Assembly: GCA_938011445.1 (NCBI GenBank)
Contig: CALLUH010000178.1
Span: 1 to 41,760 of the forward strand
Direction of reading: 5' to 3'
Source: an uncultured Hyphomonadaceae bacterium
GTDB lineage: Bacteria > Pseudomonadota > Alphaproteobacteria > Caulobacterales > Hyphomonadaceae
Length of the DNA: 41,760 nucleotides
Shown: in pieces, positions 1-9,102 of the stretch
Numbering within the stretch: the first letter of the stretch is position 1
Layout: each line of letters opens with the position of its first letter
Notes under the pieces: generated by a model
What the model was told of the DNA's origin: nothing
What the model saw: the letters and a program-made list of their open reading frames with translations, nothing else
The model's database searches: none
Program-made: the position numbers and the translations under genes

Positions 1-31
1 GGGAGACTCTATCTCAGGGAAAAGGACTGAT

Positions 32-1213
32 ATGACTAAGGAAACCAAAATGGCCAAGGGCCGAAATGTGAAGACGGCCAATGCCGAAGCGCTGGCTGTG
101 TTTGAAGCGTATAAGCATGCCAATGAGGCGCGGCTTGCAGAGATCGAGAAGCGCGGCAAGGCCGATCCGCTGCTGGATGAGAAACTGGCGCGGATCGACA
201 AGCGGCTTGAGGCGCTGAGCCTGAAGTCGGCGCGGGCGGATCTGTCGGGCGCGGATGATCCAGTGAACGCGGAGCACTCTGGCGCGTGGAACCGTTATTT
301 GCGCTCGGGCGATGATAGCGGGATTGCCGGGTTGAATTTGAAGTCGCTCAATACCGGCACAGATGAGCAGGGCGGTTATGTCGCCCCGCCAGAGCTTGAT
401 CAGCTGATTGAGGCGCGTCTGATGGCGGCGAGCCCTATGCGCCAGATTGCGACGGTGCGGCAGACTTCCTCGGGCACGTTCCGTAAGCCAATCGGGCTTG
501 GCGTAGAAGCACGCTGGGCAAGCGAAACCGAGGCGCGTCCGCAGACGGCAGCTGACGGGCTGGCGCTTGTCGAGTTTCCGGCGGGCGAACTGTTTGCGCA
601 ACCGGCAGCGACACAGACTTTGCTTGAAGATGCGTTCTCGGATGTGGACGCATGGCTTGCCGATGAAGTTGAAGCGGCGTTTGCGGCGCAGGAGAGCGCG
701 GCGTTTATTTCGGGCGATGGCGCGGGTAAGCCCAAGGGCCTGCTGAGCCACGAAATTGTTGATGAGGCGAGCCATGAATGGGGCAAGATTGGCGCCATTC
801 AGGGGGACTTTGCGGCGGGCGACGCGGCCGATGGTCTGATTGATCTGATCTATGCGCCGAAGTCGCAGTTTCGGGCCAATGGACGCTTCGTGATGAACCG
901 GCGCACGGTGTCTGAAGTGCGTAAGCTGAAGGATAGTGATGGCCGCTATCTCTGGCAACCGGGCACGAGCGGCGAGGCGGCGACGCTGCTTGGCTATGGC
1001 GTGACCGAGATTGAGGATATGCCGGATATTGGCGCGGGCAATGCGGCGATTGCGTTCGGTGATTTCCGTCGCGGCTATCTGATTGTGGACCGTGTGGGTA
1101 CGCGGGTTTTGCGTGATCCGTTCTCGGCCAAGCCGTTTGTGCTGTTCTATACAACCAAGCGCGTCGGCGGCGGCGTGCAGAACTTCGACGCGATCAAAGT
1201 GATGAGGTTCTAG
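32..1213 (+). CDS. HK97-fold major capsid protein of a gene transfer agent (RcGTA g5-like)
   Basis: 393 aa ORF; coiled-coil N-terminal delta region followed by LKSLNTGTDEQGGYVAPPELDQLIEARLMAASPMRQIATV and FISGDGAGKPKGLL, typical of HK97 capsid proteins; first gene of a run of GTA tail genes. Confidence 0.93.
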   Translation: MTKETKMAKGRNVKTANAEALAVFEAYKHANEARLAEIEKRGKADPLLDEKLARIDKRLEALSLKSARADLSGADDPVNAEHSGAWNRYLRSGDDSGIAGLNLKSLNTGTDEQGGYVAPPELDQLIEARLMAASPMRQIATVRQTSSGTFRKPIGLGVEARWASETEARPQTAADGLALVEFPAGELFAQPAATQTLLEDAFSDVDAWLADEVEAAFAAQESAAFISGDGAGKPKGLLSHEIVDEASHEWGKIGAIQGDFAAGDAADGLIDLIYAPKSQFRANGRFVMNRRTVSEVRKLKDSDGRYLWQPGTSGEAATLLGYGVTEIEDMPDIGAGNAAIAFGDFRRGYLIVDRVGTRVLRDPFSAKPFVLFYTTKRVGGGVQNFDAIKVMRF

Positions 1214-1219
1214 TTTGAT

Positions 1220-1322
1220 CGCCCGTGACGCTTGGCGTTTGCGGGCGTGACGTGTTTCTCCGCGCATGCCCCTCCCTGTGCGGAGGATCGGGGGCGGCCC
1301 GTGCTTTGGTGCGGGTCGTCCT
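1220..1322 (+). other. Three tandem stem-loops in the spacer between the capsid gene and the head-tail adaptor gene
   Basis: Arms read by eye: 1220-1225 cgcccg / 1242-1247 cgggcg; 1258-1266 ctccgcgca / 1277-1285 tgtgcggag (one G:U); 1291-1301 ggggcggcccg / 1312-1322 cgggtcgtcct (G:U pairs included). Confidence 0.6.
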
Positions 1323-1353
1323 TTGGAGGGGATGGGAACAAAGGACATCGAAA

Positions 1354-1908
1354 ATGAAAACGAGCGTTTTAACGCCGCCGGACGGAGAGCCTGTGTCTCT
1401 ATCTGCGGTGAAGGATTATTTGCGGATCGGGCATGAGGGCGAGGATGCGCTGGTGGCCGATCTGATTGCAAGCGCGCGGGCGCGGCTGGAGGTCGAGCTG
1501 GACATGGCGTTGATTGGCCGGACATTGCGGCTTGAGTTTGCTGGATGGCCGAGCGGGCTGGCCGGACGCGGGGTTGTGGTGCGGCCGACGCCTTTGGGTG
1601 AGCTATTGGCGGTTCGGATTGTCAGTGGCGAGACGGTTACCGATGTCACTGAAGGCTTTATGTTTTCGGGAGGATGGTTCTGCCGGAAGCCCTGGTCCGG
1701 ACTGCCCATATTGCCCGCAGGCGGCAGAATCGAGATTGATTTCGAGGCGGGCTTTGGCGATGAGGGCGCGGTGCCGGATGATTTGAAACTGGCGGTGAAA
1801 CTGCTGGCGGCACAAGGCTATAAGCTGCGCAATGGCGAAGGGGATGAGGACGGGTTCCCGCGCGAGGTGGATGATTTGCTGACACCTTATCAGGGGGTGC
1901 GGCTCTGA
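1354..1908 (+). CDS. Phage gp6-like head-tail connector / adaptor (RcGTA g6-like)
   Basis: SLSAVKDYLRIGHEGEDALVADLIASARARLEVELDMALIGRTLRLEF is the hallmark of gp6-like connectors. The ORF track opens at 1225, but ATG 1354 (MKTSVLTPPDGEPVSL) is the likely start. Confidence 0.85.
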   Translation: MKTSVLTPPDGEPVSLSAVKDYLRIGHEGEDALVADLIASARARLEVELDMALIGRTLRLEFAGWPSGLAGRGVVVRPTPLGELLAVRIVSGETVTDVTEGFMFSGGWFCRKPWSGLPILPAGGRIEIDFEAGFGDEGAVPDDLKLAVKLLAAQGYKLRNGEGDEDGFPREVDDLLTPYQGVRL

Positions 1909-2342
1909 TGGCGGATGGAACCATATTGAATACGGACGCGGAATGCCGTGTACTGAAGGCGGTGATGAATGCACTGCGGGCGGATGCGGGTGTGCAGGCG
2001 CAGTTCGGCAAGCCGCCGCGTGTTTATGATGATGAAACGCAAGGGCCGTCTTATCCCTATGCGACGCTGGAGCGGCACGAGACGCGGGCGCAAGGGGCGG
2101 CGGGCGTTGCGGGGACAGAACATATTCTGACCTTTGCTGTGGCCTCGCGCTTTGGCGGGCGGGCCTATGCCAAAGAGGCGCTTGGAGCGCTGCGTGCGGC
2201 GGTTGAGCGAGCGGACATTGTGCCGGACGGGCAGATCGTTGTGCTGGCTTATCCGACTTATGGCGATGTGTTCCGCACACGCGATCGGCAGGCATTTCGC
2301 GGCATCCTAAGAATACGAATTATAACTGAGGAGGCGAGCTGA
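1908..2342 (+). CDS. DUF3168 family tail completion/terminator protein (RcGTA g8-like)
   Basis: LKAVMNALRADAGVQAQFG...YPYATLERHETRAQG...HILTFAVASRFGGRAYAKEALGAL; start overlaps upstream stop (TGATG). Confidence 0.85.
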   Translation: MADGTILNTDAECRVLKAVMNALRADAGVQAQFGKPPRVYDDETQGPSYPYATLERHETRAQGAAGVAGTEHILTFAVASRFGGRAYAKEALGALRAAVERADIVPDGQIVVLAYPTYGDVFRTRDRQAFRGILRIRIITEEAS

Positions 2343-2755
2343 TGGCGGGCCAAAGAGGACGTGATGTATTGCTGAAATTGGCCGATGGTACGGGTCAGTT
2401 TGTAACGGTTGCGGGTATACGGACGAAGAGTTTGCAATTGGCTGCGGCGAATGTGGACGGCACGAACACGGACAGCCCCGAAGCGTGGCGCGAACTGATC
2501 GGCGGGGCCGGGGTGAAATCTGCGCGGATGAGCGGGGCGGGCGTGTTTAAGGACAAACCGTCGGATGCGCGGATGCGGGCGCTATTCTTTGCTGGAGAGA
2601 TCGGGCGTTGGCAGCTTGTCTTGCCGGATTTTGGCGTGATTGAAGGGCCGTTTCAAATTTCGAGCCTTGCCTATTCGGGCGAGCATGATGGCGAGGCGGC
2701 GTTTACGCTGACGCTGGAAAGCGCGGGCGTGTTGAGCTTTGAGGGCGCGGCATGA
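2342..2755 (+). CDS. Phage major tail (tube) protein, TP901-1-like (RcGTA g9-like)
   Basis: MAGQRGRDVLLKLADGTGQFVTVAGIRTKSLQLAAANVDGTNTDSPEAWRELIGGAGVKSARMSGAGVFKD. Confidence 0.9.
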   Translation: MAGQRGRDVLLKLADGTGQFVTVAGIRTKSLQLAAANVDGTNTDSPEAWRELIGGAGVKSARMSGAGVFKDKPSDARMRALFFAGEIGRWQLVLPDFGVIEGPFQISSLAYSGEHDGEAAFTLTLESAGVLSFEGAA

Positions 2756-3051
2756 GTGTGAACGGTGCGCGCGGCGAGGTCGGCTTGATGATTGGTGGGG
2801 CCGAGCGGCGACTTTGCCTGACGCTTGGGGCGCTGGCCGAGATTGAAACGGCGTTCGGGTGCACGGAGCTTTCGGAGTTGAACCTGCGGATGCGGGCGCT
2901 GTCTGCGCGCGATCTGTTGGTTGTGGTTTCGGCGCTTTTGCGCGGCGGTGGAGAAGCGGAACTTGCGGGTGAAGTTGCCGAGGCGGACTTGGCACCCGGC
3001 GTTGCGGCGAAGGCTGTTGCCGAGGCATTTTCTCTGGGACTGGCGGGGTGA
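2752..3051 (+). CDS. GTA gp10 family tail assembly chaperone-like protein
   Basis: Position in cluster and GGAERRLCLTLGALAEIETAFGCTELSELNLRMRALSARDLLVVVSALLRGGGE; ATGA overlap with g9. Confidence 0.85.
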   Translation: MSVNGARGEVGLMIGGAERRLCLTLGALAEIETAFGCTELSELNLRMRALSARDLLVVVSALLRGGGEAELAGEVAEADLAPGVAAKAVAEAFSLGLAG

Positions 3052-3224
3052 TGTTGCCATGGGACGAGATGTTGCGGGCGGCGCTTTCTGCGGGGATGCC
3101 TGTGGCTGACTTCTGGGCGCTGAGCCTGAAGGAGTGGCGGTGGCTGGCGGGCGGCAGCGCGGGCGGACTGAACTCGCATGATCTTGCCGGATTGATGGAA
3201 GAGTTTCCAGACAAAGGACAATAG
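3051..3224 (+). CDS. Small phage tail assembly chaperone, rcc01693-like (57 aa; absent from the supplied ORF track)
   Basis: Translated by hand: MLPWDEMLRAALSAGMPVADFWALSLKEWRWLAGGSAGGLNSHDLAGLMEEFPDKGQ*; TGATG overlap with g10; FW.LS..EW..L motif of this family. Confidence 0.82.
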   Translation: MLPWDEMLRAALSAGMPVADFWALSLKEWRWLAGGSAGGLNSHDLAGLMEEFPDKGQ

Positions 3225-3226
3225 AT

Positions 3227-3604
3227 ATGGAAGAATTTGATCGCGATTTGGCGCGGGCGGGCGACGCTTTGCTGGAACTGGCCGAAGGGCCGGGGCAGGC
3301 GGCGGCTGAAGCTTTAGGGGCGGCTTTTGATCAGGCAGGCACGCGCATCGAGGCAGCGCTTGGACGGGCGGCGCAAAGCGGCGAGTTGGACTTCTCGCGC
3401 ATGGCAGAGGGCATTTTGCGTGATCTGGCGCGGATTGCGGCTGAAGCGCTTGTGGCGGGTATTGGCGGGGGCGGCGCGTCGCAGACCGTCAACATGAACG
3501 TCAATCTGGGCGCAGGCGCGAACGCGCAGTCCGTTATGGCGAGCCGCGGGTCAATCTCGCGGGCACTGGCAAGCGCGGCGTCGGCGGGAGGGCGGTTCAT
3601 ATGA
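3227..3604 (+). CDS. Very short tail tape-measure protein (RcGTA g11-like)
   Basis: 125 aa; C-terminal FSRMAEGILRDLARIAAEALVAGIGGGGASQTVNMNVNLGAG...SVMASRGSISRALASAASAGGRFI; located between the tail chaperone and the DUF2460 gene. Confidence 0.78.
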   Translation: MEEFDRDLARAGDALLELAEGPGQAAAEALGAAFDQAGTRIEAALGRAAQSGELDFSRMAEGILRDLARIAAEALVAGIGGGGASQTVNMNVNLGAGANAQSVMASRGSISRALASAASAGGRFI

Positions 3605-4224
3605 GCTTGAGCGAATTTCATGAAGTGCGGTTGCCTTTGGCGCTGGCATTTGGCGCGCAAGGCGGACCGGAGCGGCGGACGGAAGTGGTGGCGTTGGCAA
3701 GTGGCGGCGAGGCGAGGAATGCCATTTGGGCTGGCTCGCGCCGGCGCTGGGATTTGGGTGGGGCAGTGACGAAGATCGAGCAGTTGCACGATCTGACGAC
3801 CTTTTTCGAGGCGCGGCGCGGGCGGCTGCACGGGTTCCGGTTTCGCGATCTTGTCGATGATAGATCGGGCCGGCCAAATGCGGATGTAACGCCAACCGAT
3901 CAAGTGCTGGGGCTGGGAGATGGTGTGCAAACCGTCTTTGGGCTGACCAAACAATATGGCGATACCGCGCGGCGGATTCATAAGCCTGTGGGCGGGTCTG
4001 TCCGTGCGGCGATTGATGGGGTCGAGCAGAGCGGTGTTGTGGTAAGCACGGTGCGCGGAGAGGTGCGCTTTGCCGAGCCGCCAGAACAAGGCGCTGTGAT
4101 TACGGCGGGGTTTTTGTTTGATGTGCCCGTGCGGTTTGACAGCGATCAGTTGGAGACCAGCATAGAAGCGTTTGGCGCGGGCCGCGCGGGGCAGGTTCCG
4201 ATTGTCGAACTGTTGGAGGTTTAG
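3601..4224 (+). CDS. DUF2460 distal tail protein (RcGTA g12-like)
   Basis: FHEVRLPLALAFGAQGGPERRTEVVALASGGEARNAIWAGSRRRWDLGGAV...FFEARRGRLHGFRFRD. Confidence 0.93.
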   Translation: MSLSEFHEVRLPLALAFGAQGGPERRTEVVALASGGEARNAIWAGSRRRWDLGGAVTKIEQLHDLTTFFEARRGRLHGFRFRDLVDDRSGRPNADVTPTDQVLGLGDGVQTVFGLTKQYGDTARRIHKPVGGSVRAAIDGVEQSGVVVSTVRGEVRFAEPPEQGAVITAGFLFDVPVRFDSDQLETSIEAFGAGRAGQVPIVELLEV

Positions 4225-4878
4225 ATGAAAAGTCTTGATGCGGAATTTGCAGCGCGGCTTGCGAGTGGAGTGACGCGGACCTGTCTGTGTTGGCGGCTGT
4301 CGCGGGCGGATGGGACGGTGATTGGTGTGACCGATCATGACCGCAGGCTGTTGGTCGATGGGGTGGCGTATGAGCCAGGCGGCGCGCTGGCGCCAGGGGA
4401 GTTTACGGCAAGTTCGGGGCTGGCACCTGGGCAGGCGGCGGCGAACGGCGCGCTGTCGAGCGAGGCGATTTCGGAAGAGGATTTGCGGGCGGGGCACTGG
4501 GATGGGGCGCGTGTGGATGTGTTTCGTGTAGATTGGGAGCGTCCCGAGTTTTACCTGCTGATCTGGTCGGGGCGTTTGAGCGAGATTACGCATGGCGCGC
4601 TGGGGTTTGAGGCGGAGTTGGTATCGCTGAAGGCGGATTTTGAGCGGCCTGTAGGGCGGATATTTTCGCGCAGGTGTGACGCTGTGCTTGGGGACAGGCG
4701 GTGCGGGGTTGATCTCGACGATCCGAAATTTTCGGGGATGAGCTGTGATCAGCAGTTCGAGACGTGCAAGACGCGGTTTGGCAATGCCGACAATTTTCGC
4801 GGCTTTCCGCATATGCCGGGCAATGATGCTGTGCTGGCGGGACCGGCAGCATCTGGAAATACCGGAGCGCGGCGATGA
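4225..4878 (+). CDS. DUF2163 / phage BR0599-type baseplate hub protein (RcGTA g13-like)
   Basis: RTCLCWRLSRADGTVIGVTDHDRRL; C-terminal four-Cys set SRRCDAVLGDRRCGVD...MSCDQQFETCKTRFGNADNFRGFPHMPGND. Confidence 0.93.
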   Translation: MKSLDAEFAARLASGVTRTCLCWRLSRADGTVIGVTDHDRRLLVDGVAYEPGGALAPGEFTASSGLAPGQAAANGALSSEAISEEDLRAGHWDGARVDVFRVDWERPEFYLLIWSGRLSEITHGALGFEAELVSLKADFERPVGRIFSRRCDAVLGDRRCGVDLDDPKFSGMSCDQQFETCKTRFGNADNFRGFPHMPGNDAVLAGPAASGNTGARR

Positions 4879-5306
4879 AGCGGGCGGAGATTATCACGAC
4901 GGCGCGCGATTGGCTGGGCACGCCCTATCAGCATCAGGCAAGTTTACAGGGTGTGGGAACGGACTGTCTTGGGCTGCTGCGCGGGATTTGGCGAACGCAT
5001 TTTGGCGAGGAGCCAGAACATGCGCCGCCCTATACGCCGGACTGGGCAGAGGCGCTGGGCGAAGAGACATTGCTGGAGGCGGCAAGGCGATGCCTTGTCG
5101 AGATACCGCTCGGGGAAGCGCGATCTGGTGACGTCTTATTGTTCCGAATGGGCACCGGATGTCCGGCCAAACATTGCGCAATTATCAGCGGGGACAACCG
5201 GATCATTCATGCCTATTGGGGACATGCAGTGGTCGAGACGCGGCTGGTGCCATGGTGGCGACGGCGGATTGCAGCGGCATTTGAGTTTCCCGATTTAGAG
5301 GACTGA
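4875..5306 (+). CDS. NlpC/P60 family tail peptidase (RcGTA g14-like)
   Basis: TDCLGLLRGIWR catalytic Cys and AKHCAIISGDNRIIHAYWGHAVVE His motif; ATGA overlap with the upstream gene. Confidence 0.92.
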   Translation: MKRAEIITTARDWLGTPYQHQASLQGVGTDCLGLLRGIWRTHFGEEPEHAPPYTPDWAEALGEETLLEAARRCLVEIPLGEARSGDVLLFRMGTGCPAKHCAIISGDNRIIHAYWGHAVVETRLVPWWRRRIAAAFEFPDLED

Positions 5307-5310
5307 AACT

Positions 5311-8300
5311 ATGGCACAAATTGCACTTTCAACTTTGGGGCAGGCGGCGGGGTCTGCGCTACTGCCGCAGGGCATTGGCGCGCTCGGATTTTCGATCTCG
5401 GGGTCGGCAATCGGCGGCGCGCTCGGCAGCTTTGTTGGTAGCCGGATTGATGGGGCGATCTTTGGCAATACCACCGAAGGCCCGCGTATCGAGAGCATAC
5501 GGATTATGGAGAGCCGCGAGGGGGCGGGCGTGCCGAATATTTATGGTCGGATGCGGGTTGGCGGGCAGGTGATCTGGGCGGCGCGATTGCGCGAAACACG
5601 GACAACCGAACGCGCGGGCGGGGGCGGAAAGGGCGGGCCGCGCGTGTCGAGTTTTACCTATTCGGCAAGCTTTGCGGTGGCGCTCTGTGAGGGCGAAATC
5701 AATCGCGTGGACCGTGTTTGGTCGAACGGGGAAGTGCTGGCTTTGTCAGATCTTCCGCATAGGCTTTATCATGGTACGGACACGCAGATGCCCGATCCGC
5801 TGATCGAGGCGATTGAAGGGGCAGGCTGTGCACCCGCCTATCGCGGCACGGCCTATTTGGTGTTTGAGGATTTGCCGCTTGAGCAATTTGGCAACCGGTT
5901 GCCGCAGCTCTCTTTCGAGATCCAGCGCGAAGTGGTCGGAGACGCCGAAGAGGTGCGGCTATCAGAGCTTGTTGATGGGGTGAACATGATCCCTGCGAGC
6001 GGCGAGTTTGTCTATGGGACAGAGCCGGTGCGGCAGAACCATTTTCCGAATATCGAGACGCCGGAGAACACGCATACAAGTACGATGCACACTGACATGC
6101 TGGTTTCGCTCGATCAGCTTGAGCGGGATTTGCCAGCGGCGCGGAATGTGGCGCTTACGGTGGGCTGGTTCGGGGACGATTTGCGGGCCGGGCATTGCCA
6201 GATCCGGCCGGGGGTTGAACGGCGCGAGAAACCGACGCGGCCTTATGACTGGAGTGCCGGCGGGGTGGACCGTGATGAGGCGTGGTTGATTACGTCGGCC
6301 AATGGCGAGGATGTCGAGGATTCAGAACGTGTGCCCAATTATGGCGGCACGCCTGCGGACAGGGCCGTGGTGGAAGGCATTCGCGAGATGAATGCGCGGG
6401 GGATGGCCGTCACCATGTCGCCGTTCTTGTTTATGGATATTGCGCCTGGGAACGGCTTGCCGAACCCGCATGGGACAGGCGAGCAGGCGGCGTTTCCGTG
6501 GCGCGGACGGATTGTAGCAGCGGATGGATCGGCGGCGACGGCAAGTGCGGTGGCGAATTTTCTGGGCGCGGCGCAGCGGGATGATTTCGAGATTGATGGC
6601 GATGAAGTGCGTTATCGCGGAGACGATGATGATTGGGGGTTCCGGCGGTTTATCCTGCACCATGCGTGGCTGGCGCGGGCAGCAGGTGGGGTGGAGTCGT
6701 TTCTGGTGGGCTCGGAGATGCGCGGGGTGAGCCGGTTGCGCGATGGGGCGGGCGGTTTTCCCTTTGTGGACGGGCTGGTGGCGCTGGCGGCAGATGTGCG
6801 GGCGATCCTTGGGTCGCAGGTGAAGATTTCCTATGCGGCCGACTGGACCGAATATGGTGCTTATGCGCCTGGCGATGGCAGCGGGGATGTCCTGTTTCCG
6901 CTTGACCGGTTTTGGGCGGACGACAATGTCGATTTTGTTGGGGTGGACTGGTATCCGCCGACAGGTGACTGGCGCGATGGGGACGAACATCTTGACGCGC
7001 TGGCCGGGTATCGGAGCGCGGATGATCCGGAGTATTTGCGGTTCCAGATGACGGCCGGGGAGGCGTTTGACTGGTTTTATGCGTCTGATGCAGATCGGCA
7101 GGCGCAGAACCGGACGCCGATTATTGATACCGCCCATGGCGAGCATTGGGTGTTCCGGCAGAAGGATTTGCTCGGCTGGTGGAGCGCGAGCCATCATGAG
7201 CGGCCAAACGGGGTAAGGTCGCAAGTCCCGAGCGCGTGGCAGGCCGGTAGCAAGCCGATCCGTATGTCCGAGATTGGCTTTCCGGCGCTCGACAAGGGCG
7301 GCAATTCGCCCAATCTGTTTTTTGATCCCAAAAGCTCGGAAAGCGCTTTGCCGCCATTTTCCACTGGTGAACGCGATGACGTGTTCCAGCGGGCGGCGCT
7401 GAGCGTGGCGCTGGCGTTTTGGCGCGGGCAGAGCGCGGTAGAGGGCACTTATGTCTGGGCGTGGGACGCGCGGCCCTTTCCGGCGTTTCCGGTGCGTGAG
7501 GACATCTGGTCAGACGGGGCGAACTGGGCTTTCGGGCATTGGCTAAACGGGCGGGCCGGTATTTCCGAGCTTGGACGTGTGCTGGTCGATATATGTGCGC
7601 GCGGCGGTGTGCAAGCGGATGCGAGCGAAGTGACCGGATTGCTGGACGGGTTTGCGCTGACCGGCGTATCAGCTTTGCGCGGAGCCTTGTCGCCGCTGAT
7701 CAGCGCGTTCGGGCTGGAGGCGATTGAGTGCGAGGGCAGGCTCGTCTTCCGGCATCGCGGGGTGGCACCTGTACGGGCAATCGAGGACGCCAGGCTCACC
7801 GAAGGCGGATTACAGCGCACGCGGCGCTTGCTTGATAAACCGCCCGGTGCCTTGCGGCTGACTTATATTAGCGGCGCAGAGGGCTATCAGCCCGCAACCG
7901 TTGAAGCGCGTGTGCCAGAGGGCGATCGCGGGGTGGTGCTCGACGTATCGCTTCCGCTTTTGATGACGGACACAAGGGCGCAGACTGTGGCGGACTATCT
8001 GTTGGGGCAAGCCGCGCGTGGCGATACGGCCGCTTTGGGGCTTTCGCTGGAACATATTGATCTTGAGGCGGGTGATGGGGTTTTGCTCAAGGATGATGAC
8101 CAGATCTGGCGGGTGTCCGATGTGCTGCAAACATCGTCTCAGGCTTTGCAATTGCGGGCTGATCCGGGTGAGCTGGATATTGTGCGCACTGTTGAGCCTG
8201 CGGCCGATGCGAGCGGGACGGACCCGCTGGCCTTGCCAGAGATATGGTTGATTGACGGGCCGGTACTGCCCGATACCTTGGATGACCGGCGACCATTGCT

Positions 8301-9102
8301 TGCAGGGGTTGGCGAGCCATGGCCTGGCCCCGTTGCAGTGTCCGCAGGGCTGGATGCCACCCAATTGACCGTGCGAGCTGAACTGCCCGAGCGCGCCGGT
8401 GTCGGGCGACTTTCAGCACCATTGGCGGCGGGACCACTTGGTCGTTGGGACGAGCGGGCTGCGCTGCACATCGAGGTTCCCGGCGAGGTTTTGGCATCAC
8501 ACAGCGAAGCGGCCGCTTTGGCGGGGGCAGGGCCGGTACTGGTGCGTAATGCGAACGGATGGGAGCTGATCAGCTATCGCCAGGCCCGTCTGACCGGGGC
8601 GGGCCAGTATGAATTGACTGGGCTCTTGCGCGGGCTTCAGGGGAGCCAGATTTTAGGCGTTGAGGTGGGGGCATTGTGCGTTTTGCTCGACAATCGGCTC
8701 GAGCGCGCAAATGTGGGCCGTGACGAACGTGATGTCGAACTTGTCTGGCAAGCGGCGGGGCGTGGTTTATTTGGAGCTCTCTCGTCAGACGCTTTCGAGG
8801 ATAAAGCTGGGCTGGCATTCTCGCCGGTACATTTGCGGATTGGCGCTGATGCCAATGGACGCAAAATGGCTAGCTGGATCCGGCGGGGCGCTGATATTCG
8901 GAACACTTGGACAGATATTGCGGTTGAAAACACCGGACGATTTGCAGTCGCGCTTTGGCGAGATGGAGTGCGTCTTGTGGCGTCGAGCGTTGATGAACCA
9001 ATTTGGCAATTGCCAGAAAATGCGCTTGCTGGTGACCTATTGCAAGTGCGCCAGATCGGGCGAGATGGCCGACAGGGCTGGCCAGCTCAGAAAGTGTTAT
9101 GA
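5311..9102 (+). CDS. GTA TIM-barrel-like tail host-specificity megaprotein (RcGTA g15-like)
   Basis: 1263 aa; GWFGDDLRAGHCQIRPGVE, TPADRAVVEGIREMNARGMAVTMSPFLFMDI, VDFVGVDWYPPTGDWRDG, RMSEIGFPALDKG. Confidence 0.95.
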   Translation: MAQIALSTLGQAAGSALLPQGIGALGFSISGSAIGGALGSFVGSRIDGAIFGNTTEGPRIESIRIMESREGAGVPNIYGRMRVGGQVIWAARLRETRTTERAGGGGKGGPRVSSFTYSASFAVALCEGEINRVDRVWSNGEVLALSDLPHRLYHGTDTQMPDPLIEAIEGAGCAPAYRGTAYLVFEDLPLEQFGNRLPQLSFEIQREVVGDAEEVRLSELVDGVNMIPASGEFVYGTEPVRQNHFPNIETPENTHTSTMHTDMLVSLDQLERDLPAARNVALTVGWFGDDLRAGHCQIRPGVERREKPTRPYDWSAGGVDRDEAWLITSANGEDVEDSERVPNYGGTPADRAVVEGIREMNARGMAVTMSPFLFMDIAPGNGLPNPHGTGEQAAFPWRGRIVAADGSAATASAVANFLGAAQRDDFEIDGDEVRYRGDDDDWGFRRFILHHAWLARAAGGVESFLVGSEMRGVSRLRDGAGGFPFVDGLVALAADVRAILGSQVKISYAADWTEYGAYAPGDGSGDVLFPLDRFWADDNVDFVGVDWYPPTGDWRDGDEHLDALAGYRSADDPEYLRFQMTAGEAFDWFYASDADRQAQNRTPIIDTAHGEHWVFRQKDLLGWWSASHHERPNGVRSQVPSAWQAGSKPIRMSEIGFPALDKGGNSPNLFFDPKSSESALPPFSTGERDDVFQRAALSVALAFWRGQSAVEGTYVWAWDARPFPAFPVREDIWSDGANWAFGHWLNGRAGISELGRVLVDICARGGVQADASEVTGLLDGFALTGVSALRGALSPLISAFGLEAIECEGRLVFRHRGVAPVRAIEDARLTEGGLQRTRRLLDKPPGALRLTYISGAEGYQPATVEARVPEGDRGVVLDVSLPLLMTDTRAQTVADYLLGQAARGDTAALGLSLEHIDLEAGDGVLLKDDDQIWRVSDVLQTSSQALQLRADPGELDIVRTVEPAADASGTDPLALPEIWLIDGPVLPDTLDDRRPLLAGVGEPWPGPVAVSAGLDATQLTVRAELPERAGVGRLSAPLAAGPLGRWDERAALHIEVPGEVLASHSEAAALAGAGPVLVRNANGWELISYRQARLTGAGQYELTGLLRGLQGSQILGVEVGALCVLLDNRLERANVGRDERDVELVWQAAGRGLFGALSSDAFEDKAGLAFSPVHLRIGADANGRKMASWIRRGADIRNTWTDIAVENTGRFAVALWRDGVRLVASSVDEPIWQLPENALAGDLLQVRQIGRDGRQGWPAQKVL

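Noticed and set aside
14-1525. 503-aa minus-strand ORF opposite the capsid and adaptor genes
   Set aside because: Translation is Arg/His/Pro/Ala-rich with no recognizable motif, and it is antisense to the clear capsid gene. This is a typical shadow ORF of GC-rich coding DNA.
3331-4812. 493-aa minus-strand ORF opposite GTA tail genes
   Set aside because: Same low-information composition, antisense to well-supported g11-g13 genes.
6322-7224. 300-aa minus-strand ORF inside the TIM-barrel gene
   Set aside because: Antisense shadow ORF with biased composition.
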